The notes under the pieces were generated by a model. The model had not been told where the DNA came from, did no database searches, and saw only the letters and a list, made by a program, of their open reading frames with translations. DNA of 64,000 nucleotides from Melastoma dodecandrum. Lineage: Eukaryota > Streptophyta > Magnoliopsida > Myrtales > Melastomataceae. How positions within the stretch are numbered: the stretch's first letter is position 1; each line of letters starts with the position of its first letter. Below are positions 24,547-34,919 of the stretch, one piece after another. The stretch covers positions 2,170,001-2,234,000 of the forward strand of contig JARUPY010000606.1 in the NCBI GenBank assembly GCA_029817715.1, written 5' to 3'. Made by a program: the position numbers and the translations under genes.

Positions 24547-27445
24547 TCATCCTTGTTGTTGGTTCTGGCATTGGACATGGCACGACCTCGCTTTTTCCCT
24601 TAACTCCTGGAACGCTTTCATTGTTTCCATGTCGAATCCTCCGGCAAACTATTCAGGTACAAATAAAAAGAAAAACGCTACCGAAATCAGCTCCCTTGAT
24701 AAGCTGCAGGGCTCATCGCTCGAGTCCGAAGTAATTTTTGTTAGAGAGTTTCCGAACCTGGTGCACGCGGAAGGCAAACCGGACTCCTTGGACGATGAGC
24801 TCCTCTTCTTCCTGTCCGCCACCGGCTAATTCGAGCTCTGCGGACACTCTCTTCATGTACTGCATCGCCAACTTCACCGATGCCAGCTTAATCTGTAACA
24901 CGGGGTGATAAAATATTCATGTCGTCTCAAAAATTAACAGTTCCTTGCCGTAGCGAGTGACGGATTCACGAAACACTGGGGTAACCGATCGACCAACTTC
25001 CCTAAGAAACTACGAATTGGTTTAAATATGTGCCTCGCTATCACAACTTACAGGCCATAATTGTGTGAAAAACAAAGCATGATTCAAGCATGGCAACGGT
25101 TATCAGACAGACACCCAGAAAGAATCCCATGTAAGGTAAAAAGGGAGAAGAAGGGGGACAGAGACATACGTCTTGTATTTGCCATCTTGTAATAATCTAA
25201 CGAGAAGAAAGAAAAGAGAGGAACAAGACATCTGGTTTTTTTATGGGACCACCTCTCAGTACAGACACAAATACGTTTGGTCCTGACATGAAGGAAGAAC
25301 CCGAGGACTGTCTCCTTCACCCTCTTTCTCTATCGCAGGCAGCTATCCAAATTTACTCCCCGCCAATAAACAGACCGAAAAGAAAAATTCAAAAACATGT
25401 GTCATTGATGGCGACTTGTAAGATTAGATAATCTTGAGAAGGGGTTGTGCACGTAATTGTTTATTTCTGCCATGGAGATTGCTTGTTGGAAGAGACTGAA
25501 CGGAGAAATCGCGTTGCCAATTGTCCATGTTTCATGACCAATTTTAAGGTAGAAGTACCTACCTGGCATGTGATGCCGTTGTCGAGCATCCAATCCGTAG
25601 GTATCTGAAACACTTTGTAGCGGTTGGCTGCGGACTCTCTCATCCTCGAAAGGTTATAAACGCCAAGCTCTAACCTGTCACATGCAACCGAGATTAGTAC
25701 CGAAAACCGAACAAATGATCCGACCCATTGGAGCGAGCCCGGAGGGTTGGTATCCAGTCCATACTTTTCGAGCAATGTCTGCATTTTCTTCAGAGCCTGG
25801 CTGCAGGGCTGCCGGGAGACGTCGCGGAAGGAATAGGCCTCAGATTCAAGCTTCTTCACGTCGCAGTACCCGAATGCGGCTTCCCTTAACGCATCTGCCT
25901 TCTGCTCCGGCCAATTGAAGTGCTTTAGAACCGCTCTTTCGTCCACCTAAATGCACCAACATTTCATCACTCTGCCCGACTCGCACCAAATGCGGATGAT
26001 TTAAAGCAGTTGGCAGATTACGTTACCAAGTATGAGAGCTCGTCGTCAAGCCACTTGACAAATGGGACGACATCCTCAATTTCCGAGAATGCGGCCCCCT
26101 CCACTTCTTTGATCAAGAACCTTATGAGGTCTCCCTGCGTTTCCACGTCCGTTTTAATCTGGATAAACCAGAAGAGCCAAGACATAATTCACTCTTCCAT
26201 AATCATCCGCCCAAAACGAGAGAATACATCCCCGTGGGACAGGGACAATATCATCTTTTTCTGACTCACCGCAAGGAGGTGTGCGGACCGGTTCTCGATT
26301 TCCCCGATCATGTCCCTCGCACTGGTAATGGCTGCCACGGCAGATGCAGAGTCTGGCGCTGTAGTTGGGCCTCCATTGCTAGCGTCTCTTCTCGTGTCCC
26401 GCCTCATTAAGGAGTGGTAGAACTCCACGACCTCCGGGACCCTCCTCACCGTCATGATTGCCGTGCTTCCACCCCTTGGTGCCGGGGGAGGTGGTGGTGG
26501 TGGTAGCGGAACGGTCCTTGCCATAGGAGGAGCTGAATATTGAGGAGGCAGTGGAGGAGGAGGAGGAGGAGCTGCTTCTGTGGTAGGAACTGGCTCGGTC
26601 TTTGATCGCCAGTTGGTTGTTGCCGGCGGTGGAAGAGGAGGAGGTGGGGGTGGTGCAGAGGCTTTCTCTGGTGGTGAGTTCTCTGCCGACGGTGGCAGTG
26701 ATGAGGACTTCTTCAGTGGAGGAGGTTTCGGAACCCTGGGGCCGCGTAACCTTCCTGACTCGGCCATCTCCTCCGAGTTGTAACGGCAATGTCTCGACCT
26801 TTTGATCTCCACGACCTCTTCTTCTGGCCTTGATTCCGACCTTTCGATCAGTTGATTCTCGGCAACCTCATTAGACCTCACTCCAGCACCTGCAACTGCC
26901 TTCTTAACCCCGAACCACGCCCCCGTAGGACCCATCCACTTCTGAACCACGGCCGAAACCTCAGCATTCTGCTGTAACCTAAACCTCTGCGAGGATGCAA
27001 CACCCCCGTCCCCACCGCTGCTCTCCGAGTCGGACGATTTCTTGATCTCGTATATCTCGGCCCTCAGCTGGGCGATGGTCCTGTCGCTATCCTCCCTTGC
27101 GGCCTCAGCCCCAAGCTTGAGCTCAGCCAGCTCCTTGCAGAGCCTGTCGTTTTCTCGCCCGAGGTCGTGCAACCTGGCTGAGAGGGCAGATAGCTGGGCG
27201 TTTTTGGAGGCGGCGTCGTGGGAAGAGGACTCGTGGGAGAGCTTGAGCTGGAGGAGCTGGGTGAGGAGGTGGGACTCGCGGTCACGGAGGTGGTCGACGA
27301 GGCGTAGGACCTCGAAGATGTCTGGGGGCTTGGGCTGGACATGAGAGGAGGAGGAGGAGGTGGTGGAAGGGGGTTGTTGTTGTTGTTGAGGTGGCTTTGG
27401 GGATTTGTGGAAGCCCATTGCCTGCTTGACCTTGCCGGCCACCAT
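24547..27445 (-). CDS. CHUP1/IPGA1-like proline-rich coiled-coil protein (six exons, 612 aa)
   Basis: Plant-specific cytoskeleton-associated protein. Relatives are CHUP1 (chloroplast positioning on actin) and IPGA1 (microtubules, petal anisotropy). Minus-strand exons: 27,445-26,270; 26,158-26,027; 25,946-25,765; 25,674-25,563; 24,892-24,758; 24,648-24,547, all GT-AG, 613 codons with stop. N-terminal part: low-complexity Q/P/S, then a coiled coil (about residues 40-130) beginning IFEVLRLVDHLRDRESHLL. Middle: charged region, KPPPLKKSSSLPP, then poly-proline runs of FH1-like type. C-terminal conserved domain: VVEFYHSLMRRDTRRD, then IKTDVETQGDLIRFLIKEVE, WLDDELSYLVDERAVLKHF, RESAANRYKVFQIPTDWMLD, IKLASVKLAMQYMKRVSAEL and FAGGFDMETMKAFQELREKA. 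No CHUP1 outer-envelope N-terminal membrane segment is seen, which favours the shorter IPGA1-type. Intron 3 (25,675-25,764) is 90 nt and stop-free. Confidence 0.92.
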
Positions 27446-27500
27446 TCTCTCTACCTCTCTCTATGAAAGGGAAGGGAAGCGTTTGTGTGTCTTAGACATA

Positions 27501-27531
27501 GAGAGAGAGAGGGTGAGAGAGAGAGAGAGAG
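27501..27531. repeat. GA/CT microsatellite in the CHUP1-like 5' leader
   Basis: GA dinucleotides interrupted by one GGT, located about 55-85 bases upstream of the start codon. On the coding strand it is CT-rich, as is common in plant leaders. Confidence 0.9.
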
Positions 27532-28100
27532 ATGGTGGTTGGTGTTTGAAGAGGAAGAGGAAGGAAGTTATAACCAAAGATACGAGAACTAAGTGTTCCT
27601 CCGGGGGCACTTTGCCTTTTCCCCCTCCCTCCTCCGTCTTTATTCTCAAATCCACTTTTTTAAGATTTTGAAAATTTTTAAGAGGGAAAAAAGAACGATA
27701 ATTAATTAACGCAATTTTTATAATTCCGACAACTACTTAACTTATGCTATGAGATAGGCACGAGCGGGGAAATGTTAAAGAGGAGTCATGAAAGGTACGT
27801 GACGTTCAACAAACTACACACATGAAAGGAAAAGAAGGGCAAATAAGACATTTATTGAAAGGTACGTGACACTCAAACTTCACTGTAATTAATGGAACCT
27901 GATTGATTGTAAAGACGTTTCTCTTACACCCCCAGGAATCATAATTTCTCCGGAGATATATTCTTTTTTACCGTATTCCACGACCCTAAGGTGGGAAGTT
28001 TATAAATTCCCAATATAAGGTTTCTTCCTTTTTTTCTTTATAAATCTATTTCCTAGTTTCTTTTTTCTTATAATATACTATTAAGACAAAAATGAAAAAT
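27532..28100. other. Intergenic, AT-rich
   Basis: Upstream region of the CHUP1-like gene. The motif GAAAGGTACGTGAC occurs twice (27,790 and 27,858). No gene recognised. Confidence 0.45.
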
Positions 28101-29487
28101 TCTTTCTAATACCAATTAGAAACGCGAAATATTTTTCTAATTGTCTTTGTTCGTCGGCGTTCTGCTAACCTCAAGTACTCGTTAGAGTATCTTGAATTCG
28201 CCGTAAATCCCAAACTAGACTTATCTTCAAGAAAGAATTCCTTAAATTCATTCTGAACCAGAGTCAGTTCTTCTAATTTCTTAAAATAACTCTCTACAAG
28301 CACAGATAACTGAGAATTTTCAAACGATTCACTACAAAATTCAATAATCCAGTAGTAGATTCCTTGCCAACCCTGAGATCCAAGTGATAAGTCATAGAAA
28401 TGACTACTCGCACCACTTTAATTAAGTTTCCTTAATTAAAATGTTCTTTTAAAATTGAAAGAACAACATAAACTACTTAAACTTAAAAGTAAAAGCTGTA
28501 TATCATACCTTACTCAAGTGGTTAGCTCTTGGATTCACCAAGCTTCCGTAACTTTCGAGATTCAAGAGTACCTCGCTTCTGAGAATAAAGAAAACTATGA
28601 GATGGAGATGCTCTTCTGTGTCATAACGAATGCCCTTCCCTTGAGGGACTTATATAATAGACACTCCTCCTCCAAAACAAGGTTTCAGCCCACAGGCTTA
28701 TCCTTCAAAGTTTATCCACAGATCTAACATTCTTATTAGACTTAACCAAATTTTATGTCTTAGGTTAATTATAACAATTTTACTCTTGATTCTTTTAGGT
28801 ATTTTGGAGACAGATAAAAAACTTAAACTCAGAGAGATGAGAGAGAAAGTTATCTATTAAGATTGAACCCTGATTGCGGTAGAGGGTTGTGAAATATATA
28901 TACAAAAGAGGATGGTGTCTATGAACTGTTTGCCAGCTCAAAAGTAAAAAAAAATCTAAATAATAAAAAACCTACAAAAGTTAGCTGGTGGTCCTAGTGA
29001 CTAACCAAAATGTCTAGCCTAACTTTATACATCTTTTTCTTCCTTCTACATCATTTTGTTGTCTTAGGAGATTCCTTCATTATTGGTGATTGGCGTCATG
29101 AATGACGTTTCGCCAACTTCTTCTCTAGAGAGTCCCTAATACCGTTGATATTCCTCGTGAACTCAAAGGGCTCTCTCCTCGTTTTCTTTGAATCGTTGGG
29201 CTAGTTATTTGTCTGCATAATCAACGATTCTTCTCCAGACTTCAAATGTATCAGTTCGGAGATATAACTCAAGTGCTCCATCCTCGTTCTCGTGCTTGTT
29301 CGTCTATTTAACTCAAGTAAGAATGGAGGATCGTGACAATTGTCATCCCTTCACGGAGCACATAATACATCTCCTTCCTAGAGAATACATGCTCCAACAC
29401 ATCCTTAAGGAACTCGAATTTAATGGCTCCTCTCACAGTTTTGTCTTTGTAATACTTTTGCCGTAACCCTTGATGATCAAGGTCTTG

Positions 29488-30100
29488 TCATCGAGGTTCT
29501 ATCAGATATCTACTTTCACTCTGATAGATATCCCGTACTTGCATATTAGGAATAATTACTTTCTCCCCCTTTCCTTCTCCTTCCTCCATTATAGTGCTAG
29601 TAATCAATGTCGTGGCATTCTTTGGTCCGTATCCTAGGCAACCGAGTACATACTTTACCGATGAGGGCAATGGCTGCATCTGTTCTGGTTCTGAAAGATC
29701 AATCTCAAGGATATCCACAAACCTTGCATATAGATATGGTAAAACTACTCCACCAATCCTGAGTTGAGTCTCAGGGTCGGCCACTTCTCTGATATCCAAT
29801 GTAGATAAGAGCGAAGTACATAGTTTTCCTCTAGTGAGGATTTTCTCATGTCCACTTTCTTTGAGGTTCTGATTTCCTTAACCTCACCAGGTATTATGGA
29901 CATAGCAGTTGTGGGAATTTGCTGTGTATCTCTCAAAGTTCTAAGTAAGTCTTCTCCATCCAAAGCCTTATATTACAACTTAGACTCCATATCTTTGATA
30001 TACGCTATTGCTCTTGCTACAAAAAACTCAATTTGGTGTATGTAATTGTTTTTTATGTCCCCCATGAGTCCTCCACAAAGAGTAGTTACATCCCAAGAAA
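29488..30100 (-). pseudogene. Pararetroviral frame downstream of RNase H, function not recognised
   Basis: Two overlapping minus frames (29,488-29,799 and 29,745-29,963) and the C-terminal part of the 29,973-30,266 frame follow RNase H in the expected direction. They contain no motif I recognise. By position a transactivator-type or unknown 3' protein is possible, but that is only inference. Confidence 0.35.
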
Positions 30101-30420
30101 GGGATTCATCCTCATCAGCGTAAATAACAAAGTACCAGGATTCTTTCCTAACCTCTTTGAGGTTCAGACTCATGAACCGTTCTACATAGGTCAAGTCAGA
30201 ACGCAATAAGAATTTCTTAGGTGCCAAAAAGATGTAAAAGGCCTTTATTCCATTCTTTAAGGTCAATGCCTCTTTTTTTGCGTATCGGGTATCGGAAGTC
30301 GTACCCCTTAAAATTACCCGACCAATACTTACAAACGAGTTCTCATTTTCCTCGTTTTATTTTCAGAACAGCCCACAGAACTCGTTAGAAGCATCAATTT
30401 CCAAGACTAGTTCATCCTTG
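30100..30420 (-). pseudogene. Pararetroviral RNase H remnant
   Basis: An IDAS-N-E-F motif near 30,390 corresponds to the first catalytic Asp strand, followed by two stops, and then K-E-A-LTLKNGIKAFYIFLAPK, which matches the E-x-x-A-x-x-x-G-I-x-x-F helix of caulimovirid RNase H. The RSDLTYVERFM segment equals the usual R-T-D region with the catalytic D kept. Broken by stops, it follows directly on the RT thumb. Confidence 0.65.
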
Positions 30421-31170
30421 TCAGATGGTAAAGCAAGTTGCGATAAATCCTTAACTTTACCCTTAACCCTCTAAATTGCCTGAGTGTCCTCATTTCCCAT
30501 AACCAAAGATTCTTAGAAGATGTCTTCTTTGAAATCCTTTCTAAGTCACAGGAAAGATCTTTCATAAACTTAAGAGCATAGTTAACAAATCCACAGAATC
30601 TTTGGACTTGCTTTCTATCCTCAATTCTGTCAGGGAAATCAACTATATTCTCGGCAATATGGCTTTGTAATTTAATTTTTCCCTTTTCGATTTCCATGCC
30701 TAGAAAATTAACTGATTCCTTAAATCATTATATCTTCCTCTATGATAGAATCATGCATTCCTGTCGGAAGACATCAGTCGCCTTATCTAGGTGCCTCATG
30801 TGATCGTCCTTAGTCTGACTATAAACTAACACATCGTCTATATAGACCGCACAAAACTTGTGGACTTGCTTGAAAGCATTATCCATTTTGCGTTGAAAGA
30901 TGCCTAGAGCATTCTTTAGGTCGAACAACATATTAGCCATTCAAACATTCCTTGTAGAGCATTAAATACAGTAAGAGGAACTGATTCCTCTTCCATCTTG
31001 ACTTGCCAGTAACCACTTTTCAAGTCAAATTGGAAAAGAATTTTGGTTGACTTAAACTTCTACGATCAATCAGATCTCTAGTAGTAGGAATCTTATGGCC
31101 ATAGTCTTTAGTGGCTTTGTTAAACTAACGATAGTCTATAACCAGTGCTTTACCTCGTACCAGCTCGGCA
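30407..31170 (-). pseudogene. Pararetroviral reverse transcriptase remnant
   Basis: The active-site box reads CAVYIDDVLVYS (30,740-30,940 frame), preceded by FQRKMDNAF, typical of caulimovirids. The thumb/connection (30,407-30,697) has KGKIKLQSHIAENI and QVQRFCGFVNYA. The fingers region (about 30,950-31,170) is split over several frames, with VIDYR and the K-W-x-W-x-VKME-like positions visible but interrupted. Not functional. Confidence 0.75.
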
Positions 31171-31679
31171 TGGTTAATCACCATAAAGACAGAACTAGAA
31201 TGTGGACTATAATTGTCCATAATCAAGCATTTCCAAGCAACTCGGGAATCTGTTTGTCAAATTCCTCAATTATTTCAGCCGTGTATGTGATATTTCTGGC
31301 TTGTATAATGGTTCCAAGATCTTTTAACTCAAGTCTAGCCTTGAGGCCATTCCGACTCTACAATTTTAATTGATTTTCATTAAAATTGCCGGCAAGTTTA
31401 ACAAGGAACTTATTCTATTTTGTTCCTGCTAACTTATACATCCATACACGCTTCTTGTTTTATAAACAAGTCGTCATACCAGTTAGAACACCTGGTATTC
31501 ATTGTAGAAAATAGGATTTTTACTCATTGTTCGTTCTCATCAACCGTGTATCACCATCCCGAGATCGCAGTGTGAATGCTTTCTCGCATGGCGAATCACC
31601 ACAATACTCTATCCGTTTAACGGAATAGAACCCAAATTTCAATCGTAACTTAAGGCTCTGTTAGAGTACTTATTAGGCT

Positions 31680-32148
31680 CTCGTAGAGTACTGATCTTTA
31701 CTCCACCAATAGAAACATCATGTACATCCTACAAAAAAGGACGATTCTCCTTTTGACCCTTAAGAAATGCACTACCAAAAATGATATCTACCTTTAACAA
31801 AGGATGTGCAAGGATTTCTTTAATGATGAATTTTTGTCCGCCAATAATGACATGCACATTATTAGCGCGATGACTAACAATTATTGCCATTCCATCGACA
31901 CTAACCATATGGATTGGCTTTTGCAGTGGTTCCCACTACTCGTATGATAACGCATTGAGTCTAGCACAAGTTATACTACACCAAGTGTTAATCAAAGTAT
32001 CTATAGAATACTCATAGTATCTAGGGAACTTGAAGGTTAGATACATGTAAGTGCACAGTCCTTCATCCCTCACACTGAACGACATGTGTTTAGGTACTTC
32101 TTGAGATGGTTCTATCATCCTCAAAATTTCTCCTACCGAAATAGACAT
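31680..32148 (-). pseudogene. Pararetroviral aspartic protease remnant
   Basis: The frame 31,936-32,148 ends in YSIDTLINTWCSITCARLNA, matching the position of the D-T-G-A-S-x-x-C active-site strand of caulimovirid proteases, with the active-site DTG changed (D-T-L). A second block downstream (VDIIFGSAFLKGQ, about 31,750) corresponds to the I-I-G-x-x-F-L strand after a stop. Confidence 0.5.
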
Positions 32149-32784
32149 CTGCTTGGCTATTTACTCAATAACTTCATAGACTTCATGAATCTTTATCAAA
32201 GAAGTATTAGGGTAGGTAACTCTCATCTTTCTTATTGATTCATCTCTCGGTTGGTCTACTAGGTTTTCATATATTGGTAGCGATACATGTCTATACCTTA
32301 TGATCTTTCCTGTGTGTTGAGACGGGGTTTTGGAATCGATAAACCTTCGAGACATTTCCTCTACTAGGGGTGGTGCGGATGCTTCTGCTGGACGAGACAC
32401 ATTATGCCATCTCCCACATCACTTACCCCAGAGGAAACTTCAGAGAGCATATGCATTCTTGGCTCTCTCAGAGATGTCACTCTCAGAGGAAAATGCCTAT
32501 CAGCTCTATACCATCCGACGGTTCTCCCAACATTAGTGTAATTTCGTTACCACTTTGTCGGATATTCGCCACACTAATAGGTCTAGAACTACTACCTGGT
32601 TCAGTCACAACCCAACTTCTTTGATGGGTTAACTCCAACGGGATTACTCACGCCTGTGAAATTATCGATAGTTGTTATGACTTTCCTCGAACGACTCAAT
32701 AAGCCTTGAGATGTTCCTCACACCAGGACTACGGGTATTTATCGAACAGTAAATCACCCTAGTGTGATACGCCAAAAGCTTGGC

Positions 32785-33141
32785 CTAGGGATTTATCCTA
32801 TCCATATTCATTGATTTTATTCTTAAGGTTAGTGAATCCCCTAAACAACGATCATTTAGGGCCATCATGAAGTTTGGATGGACTTGGAACCATACAGGAC
32901 CATGTGCAAGGTCGGCCTGTATTCCTGATATCAGCTGATCTTTAAATTCTCTCCATCTTTTATCGATCGCAACTACTACCACAAGACTGTCCGCTGGAAG
33001 TTGGAATAATGGGACTAACCCTACCTGGATCAACCCAACGTGTATGTAGGTAAACACACCTCTCGTACGTTGCATGATTTCCCTAATGTGTTGTATGTTC
33101 TGTAATGGGATATCCAGAGTATCAAGTTCCGTACTCGTCAC
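32785..33141 (-). pseudogene. 30K-type movement protein remnant (caulimovirid)
   Basis: The segment YIHVGLIQVGLVPLFQL then SLVVVVAIDKRW, GIQADLAHGPVWFQ and HPNFMMALND matches the core beta strands of 30K-superfamily movement proteins, with the conserved Asp in AIDKRW and the later G. These proteins tubulate or gate plasmodesmata in living viruses. It is one of the best-preserved parts of the fossil. It lies downstream of coat-like sequence and upstream of the protease. Confidence 0.7.
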
Positions 33142-33336
33142 TTGAGCCGTCGCCTCAGACTGTGAGATAACTATTACTTATATGAAGTTAAACCTCGAGA
33201 CATTTTAAACATCTCTCACATTAGTGTTTAGCAAACTCCATTCCAGAATATACTGGGATGGATCTTCGTATTGGTGGTATTCATCCAGTACCTGATTTGT
33301 TGCTTTCAAATGAACCAACTCACTATTTCCATTCTG

Positions 33337-33880
33337 CTATACGCGCATCGTGAATAGATGCACAGTCCAATGATCATAACCGTCTTTAGAGTCTGTATCG
33401 TAATTTGACATAGCCTCATAAATTGATTCTACTTCCGAGTCTAAGTCGAAAATGTCCTGCTCATCTACTAATTCGTAAGCCAGGTCTTCCTCCTCATAAC
33501 TCCTGTAATATAGAAAAATCATTCGGATTCTTTCTCTCCTTTGATTTTTCTGAGGATAAGTATACGCCTTATAGGCTTTTAACCCACAATACCAACAACA
33601 ATTGCAGCTGCTTAACGGTTGCCGTTTTGGGAATTTAGGTTATCTGCCATGCTTTCTCTTGAAGGCATCGATCTTATCTTTGTCCTTAAGGTTATCCCGT
33701 CTCCTCACAAACCTTTTGGGTTTGTAAACATGACCCCTCCTTTTCCTATTCTGGAAGTCCTTCTTTAGCCAAACTTTCCTTTTATTGTATCTAACAAATT
33801 TTCCATTCGTAGGAAAGTTTCTTGTTCTCCCTGATTCACCTGGAGTATCACATCCATAACTCCTAGGTACATACTCAATT
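33337..33880 (-). pseudogene. Caulimovirid coat-protein C-terminal region (basic tract and degenerate zinc knuckle)
   Basis: About 33,660-33,860 encodes a strongly Lys/Arg-rich tract on the minus strand. It is followed at 33,550-33,612 by SCNCCWYCG and then K-A-Y-x-A-Y-x-Y-P, which parallels the C-x-C-x-x-C-G-x-x-G-H-x-A-x-x-C-P zinc knuckle of caulimovirid coat proteins, with its last His and Cys lost. An acidic stretch (EEEDLAYELVDEQDIFDLDS) comes next, as in viral coat-protein C-termini. Decayed by stops. Confidence 0.6.
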
Positions 33881-33932
33881 TGCGAACAACAACTCTTCTT
33901 GAGGCAGGACTCGCTAAGACGACATCACTCCG

Positions 33933-34915
33933 CTAGAGCATCTCACAAGGAAAACTAGTGAAACCTGGGATGGGCAGAACAATCCACAGGTAAACAATCC
34001 ACAAAGGGTCTTCCGCTGGGCATCCAAGGAAGCTAGCTGGGTTAGCGGTCACTTGGTAGAGTCCGCGGTAAATCAAACTTAACATGAAGGGGGCAAAGGC
34101 CAGAGCTTCCGGCCTATCCGCATTGGTAGCGTCGACGAGGCTAGTTGCCACCCCGATAATGAAACGATTGGGACGCTTTCCTCGGTTGCAGAAGATGGAC
34201 TTGGATAACCACTTCAAGTAGAACTCAAACTCCTCCTGGAGTTTCTACTCTGCATCAAGCAGCGACAGGTGCCGCTCGATCACCCCGCCGAAGCATTCTA
34301 AAGGGTTATACTTCAGGTCAGTGCGCTCGTGGTCAAAAGTGAGAGGAGCTCCAAAAAGATCACGGCTAGATACAGACATCCTTCCATGGTGATCGACATT
34401 GGTCCTCTGGGGAGGTAGAAATAGTTGATAACTGGTTTCCAAAATGACAGGAACTTGACACACACCAGCAAGTTGGGCTCGATCGAGGAGCGCGAGATGT
34501 TGATTAAGATCTTGATCCCAATCGCGTGCCACGCATCATGCTTCTTGGTCATCCACTTGGAAACCCAAATGTCATGTGCCTCACGCCTTGGAGATTGAAA
34601 GCAACGGAGGTTCGCTCGCACCAACGAACTCCATCCCGACGGCTTGAAATCACCAGGGGTGAAGATGGCGGACAACTTACTGGTAAAAAGGAACGACCTT
34701 TCCACATTAGAGAGAAGTTGGGACTTGGCCTCAGTAACGAACGGACCCAACGTTTGTTGCCCTGATATCAGAGCGCCAAAGTTCGATTCCGCTTCGTGGC
34801 AAGAGAAGACGTGAAACATCATGGCTTCAGCGTAAACCCATCGGAAAATGGCTCCGTCACCCTCTTGGTGGGCTGGAGGAGTCAAGTTCGTTGGGGATGA
34901 AGCACCGGAAGCCAT
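33933..34915 (-). pseudogene. Plant-mobile-domain (aminotransferase-like) protein, broken
   Basis: The minus frame 34,915-34,313 starts MASGASSPTNLTPPAHQEGD and contains FRWVYAEAMMFHVF. After a frameshift the downstream segment (34,217-33,933) has LAFAPFMLSLIYRGLYQVTA and DPLWIVYLWIV, which match the 'YRGL ... G-P-L-W-x-L-Q-x-W' pattern of the plant mobile domain (PMD) found in retro- and DNA-transposon-associated genes and in MAIL/MAIN genes. The intermediate frame at 34,245-34,532 (-) overlaps and marks the shift. Probably transposon-derived. Confidence 0.5.
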
Positions 34916-34919
34916 GGAG

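Larger units (their letters stand above)
28101..33880 (-). mobile_element. Endogenous pararetrovirus remnant (Caulimoviridae)
   Basis: Reading the minus strand from 33,880 down, the pieces of a plant pararetrovirus follow in order: coat-protein basic region with zinc knuckle, an acidic stretch, a 30K-type movement protein, an aspartic protease, reverse transcriptase and RNase H. No integrase, chromodomain or LTR is present, which together with the movement protein separates it from Ty3/gypsy elements. Every part is interrupted by stops and frameshifts, so it is a fossil. The left limit is uncertain: 28,101-29,480 has short frames without a recognisable viral domain. The coat-then-movement order recalls cavemovirus/solendovirus genomes rather than the MP-first order of petu- and florendoviruses. 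Confidence 0.7.

Noticed and set aside
24713..24829. Reading the CHUP1-like exon 5 through to VRKLSNKNYFGLER as the protein end
   Set aside because: A GT donor after FRVHQ joins to an acceptor at 24,648 that restores the conserved FAGGFD ending, so the read-through is intronic.
26379..27344. Several long frames on both strands overlapping the CHUP1-like first exon
   Set aside because: They are shadows of the proline- and serine-rich coding sequence (poly-Ser or poly-Gly in other frames) and have no domain.
34768..34785. GATATCAGAGC, similar to the tRNA-Met primer-binding site of pararetroviruses and copia elements
   Set aside because: It is on the strand opposite to the viral genes and inside the PMD frame; similarity is partial and probably chance.
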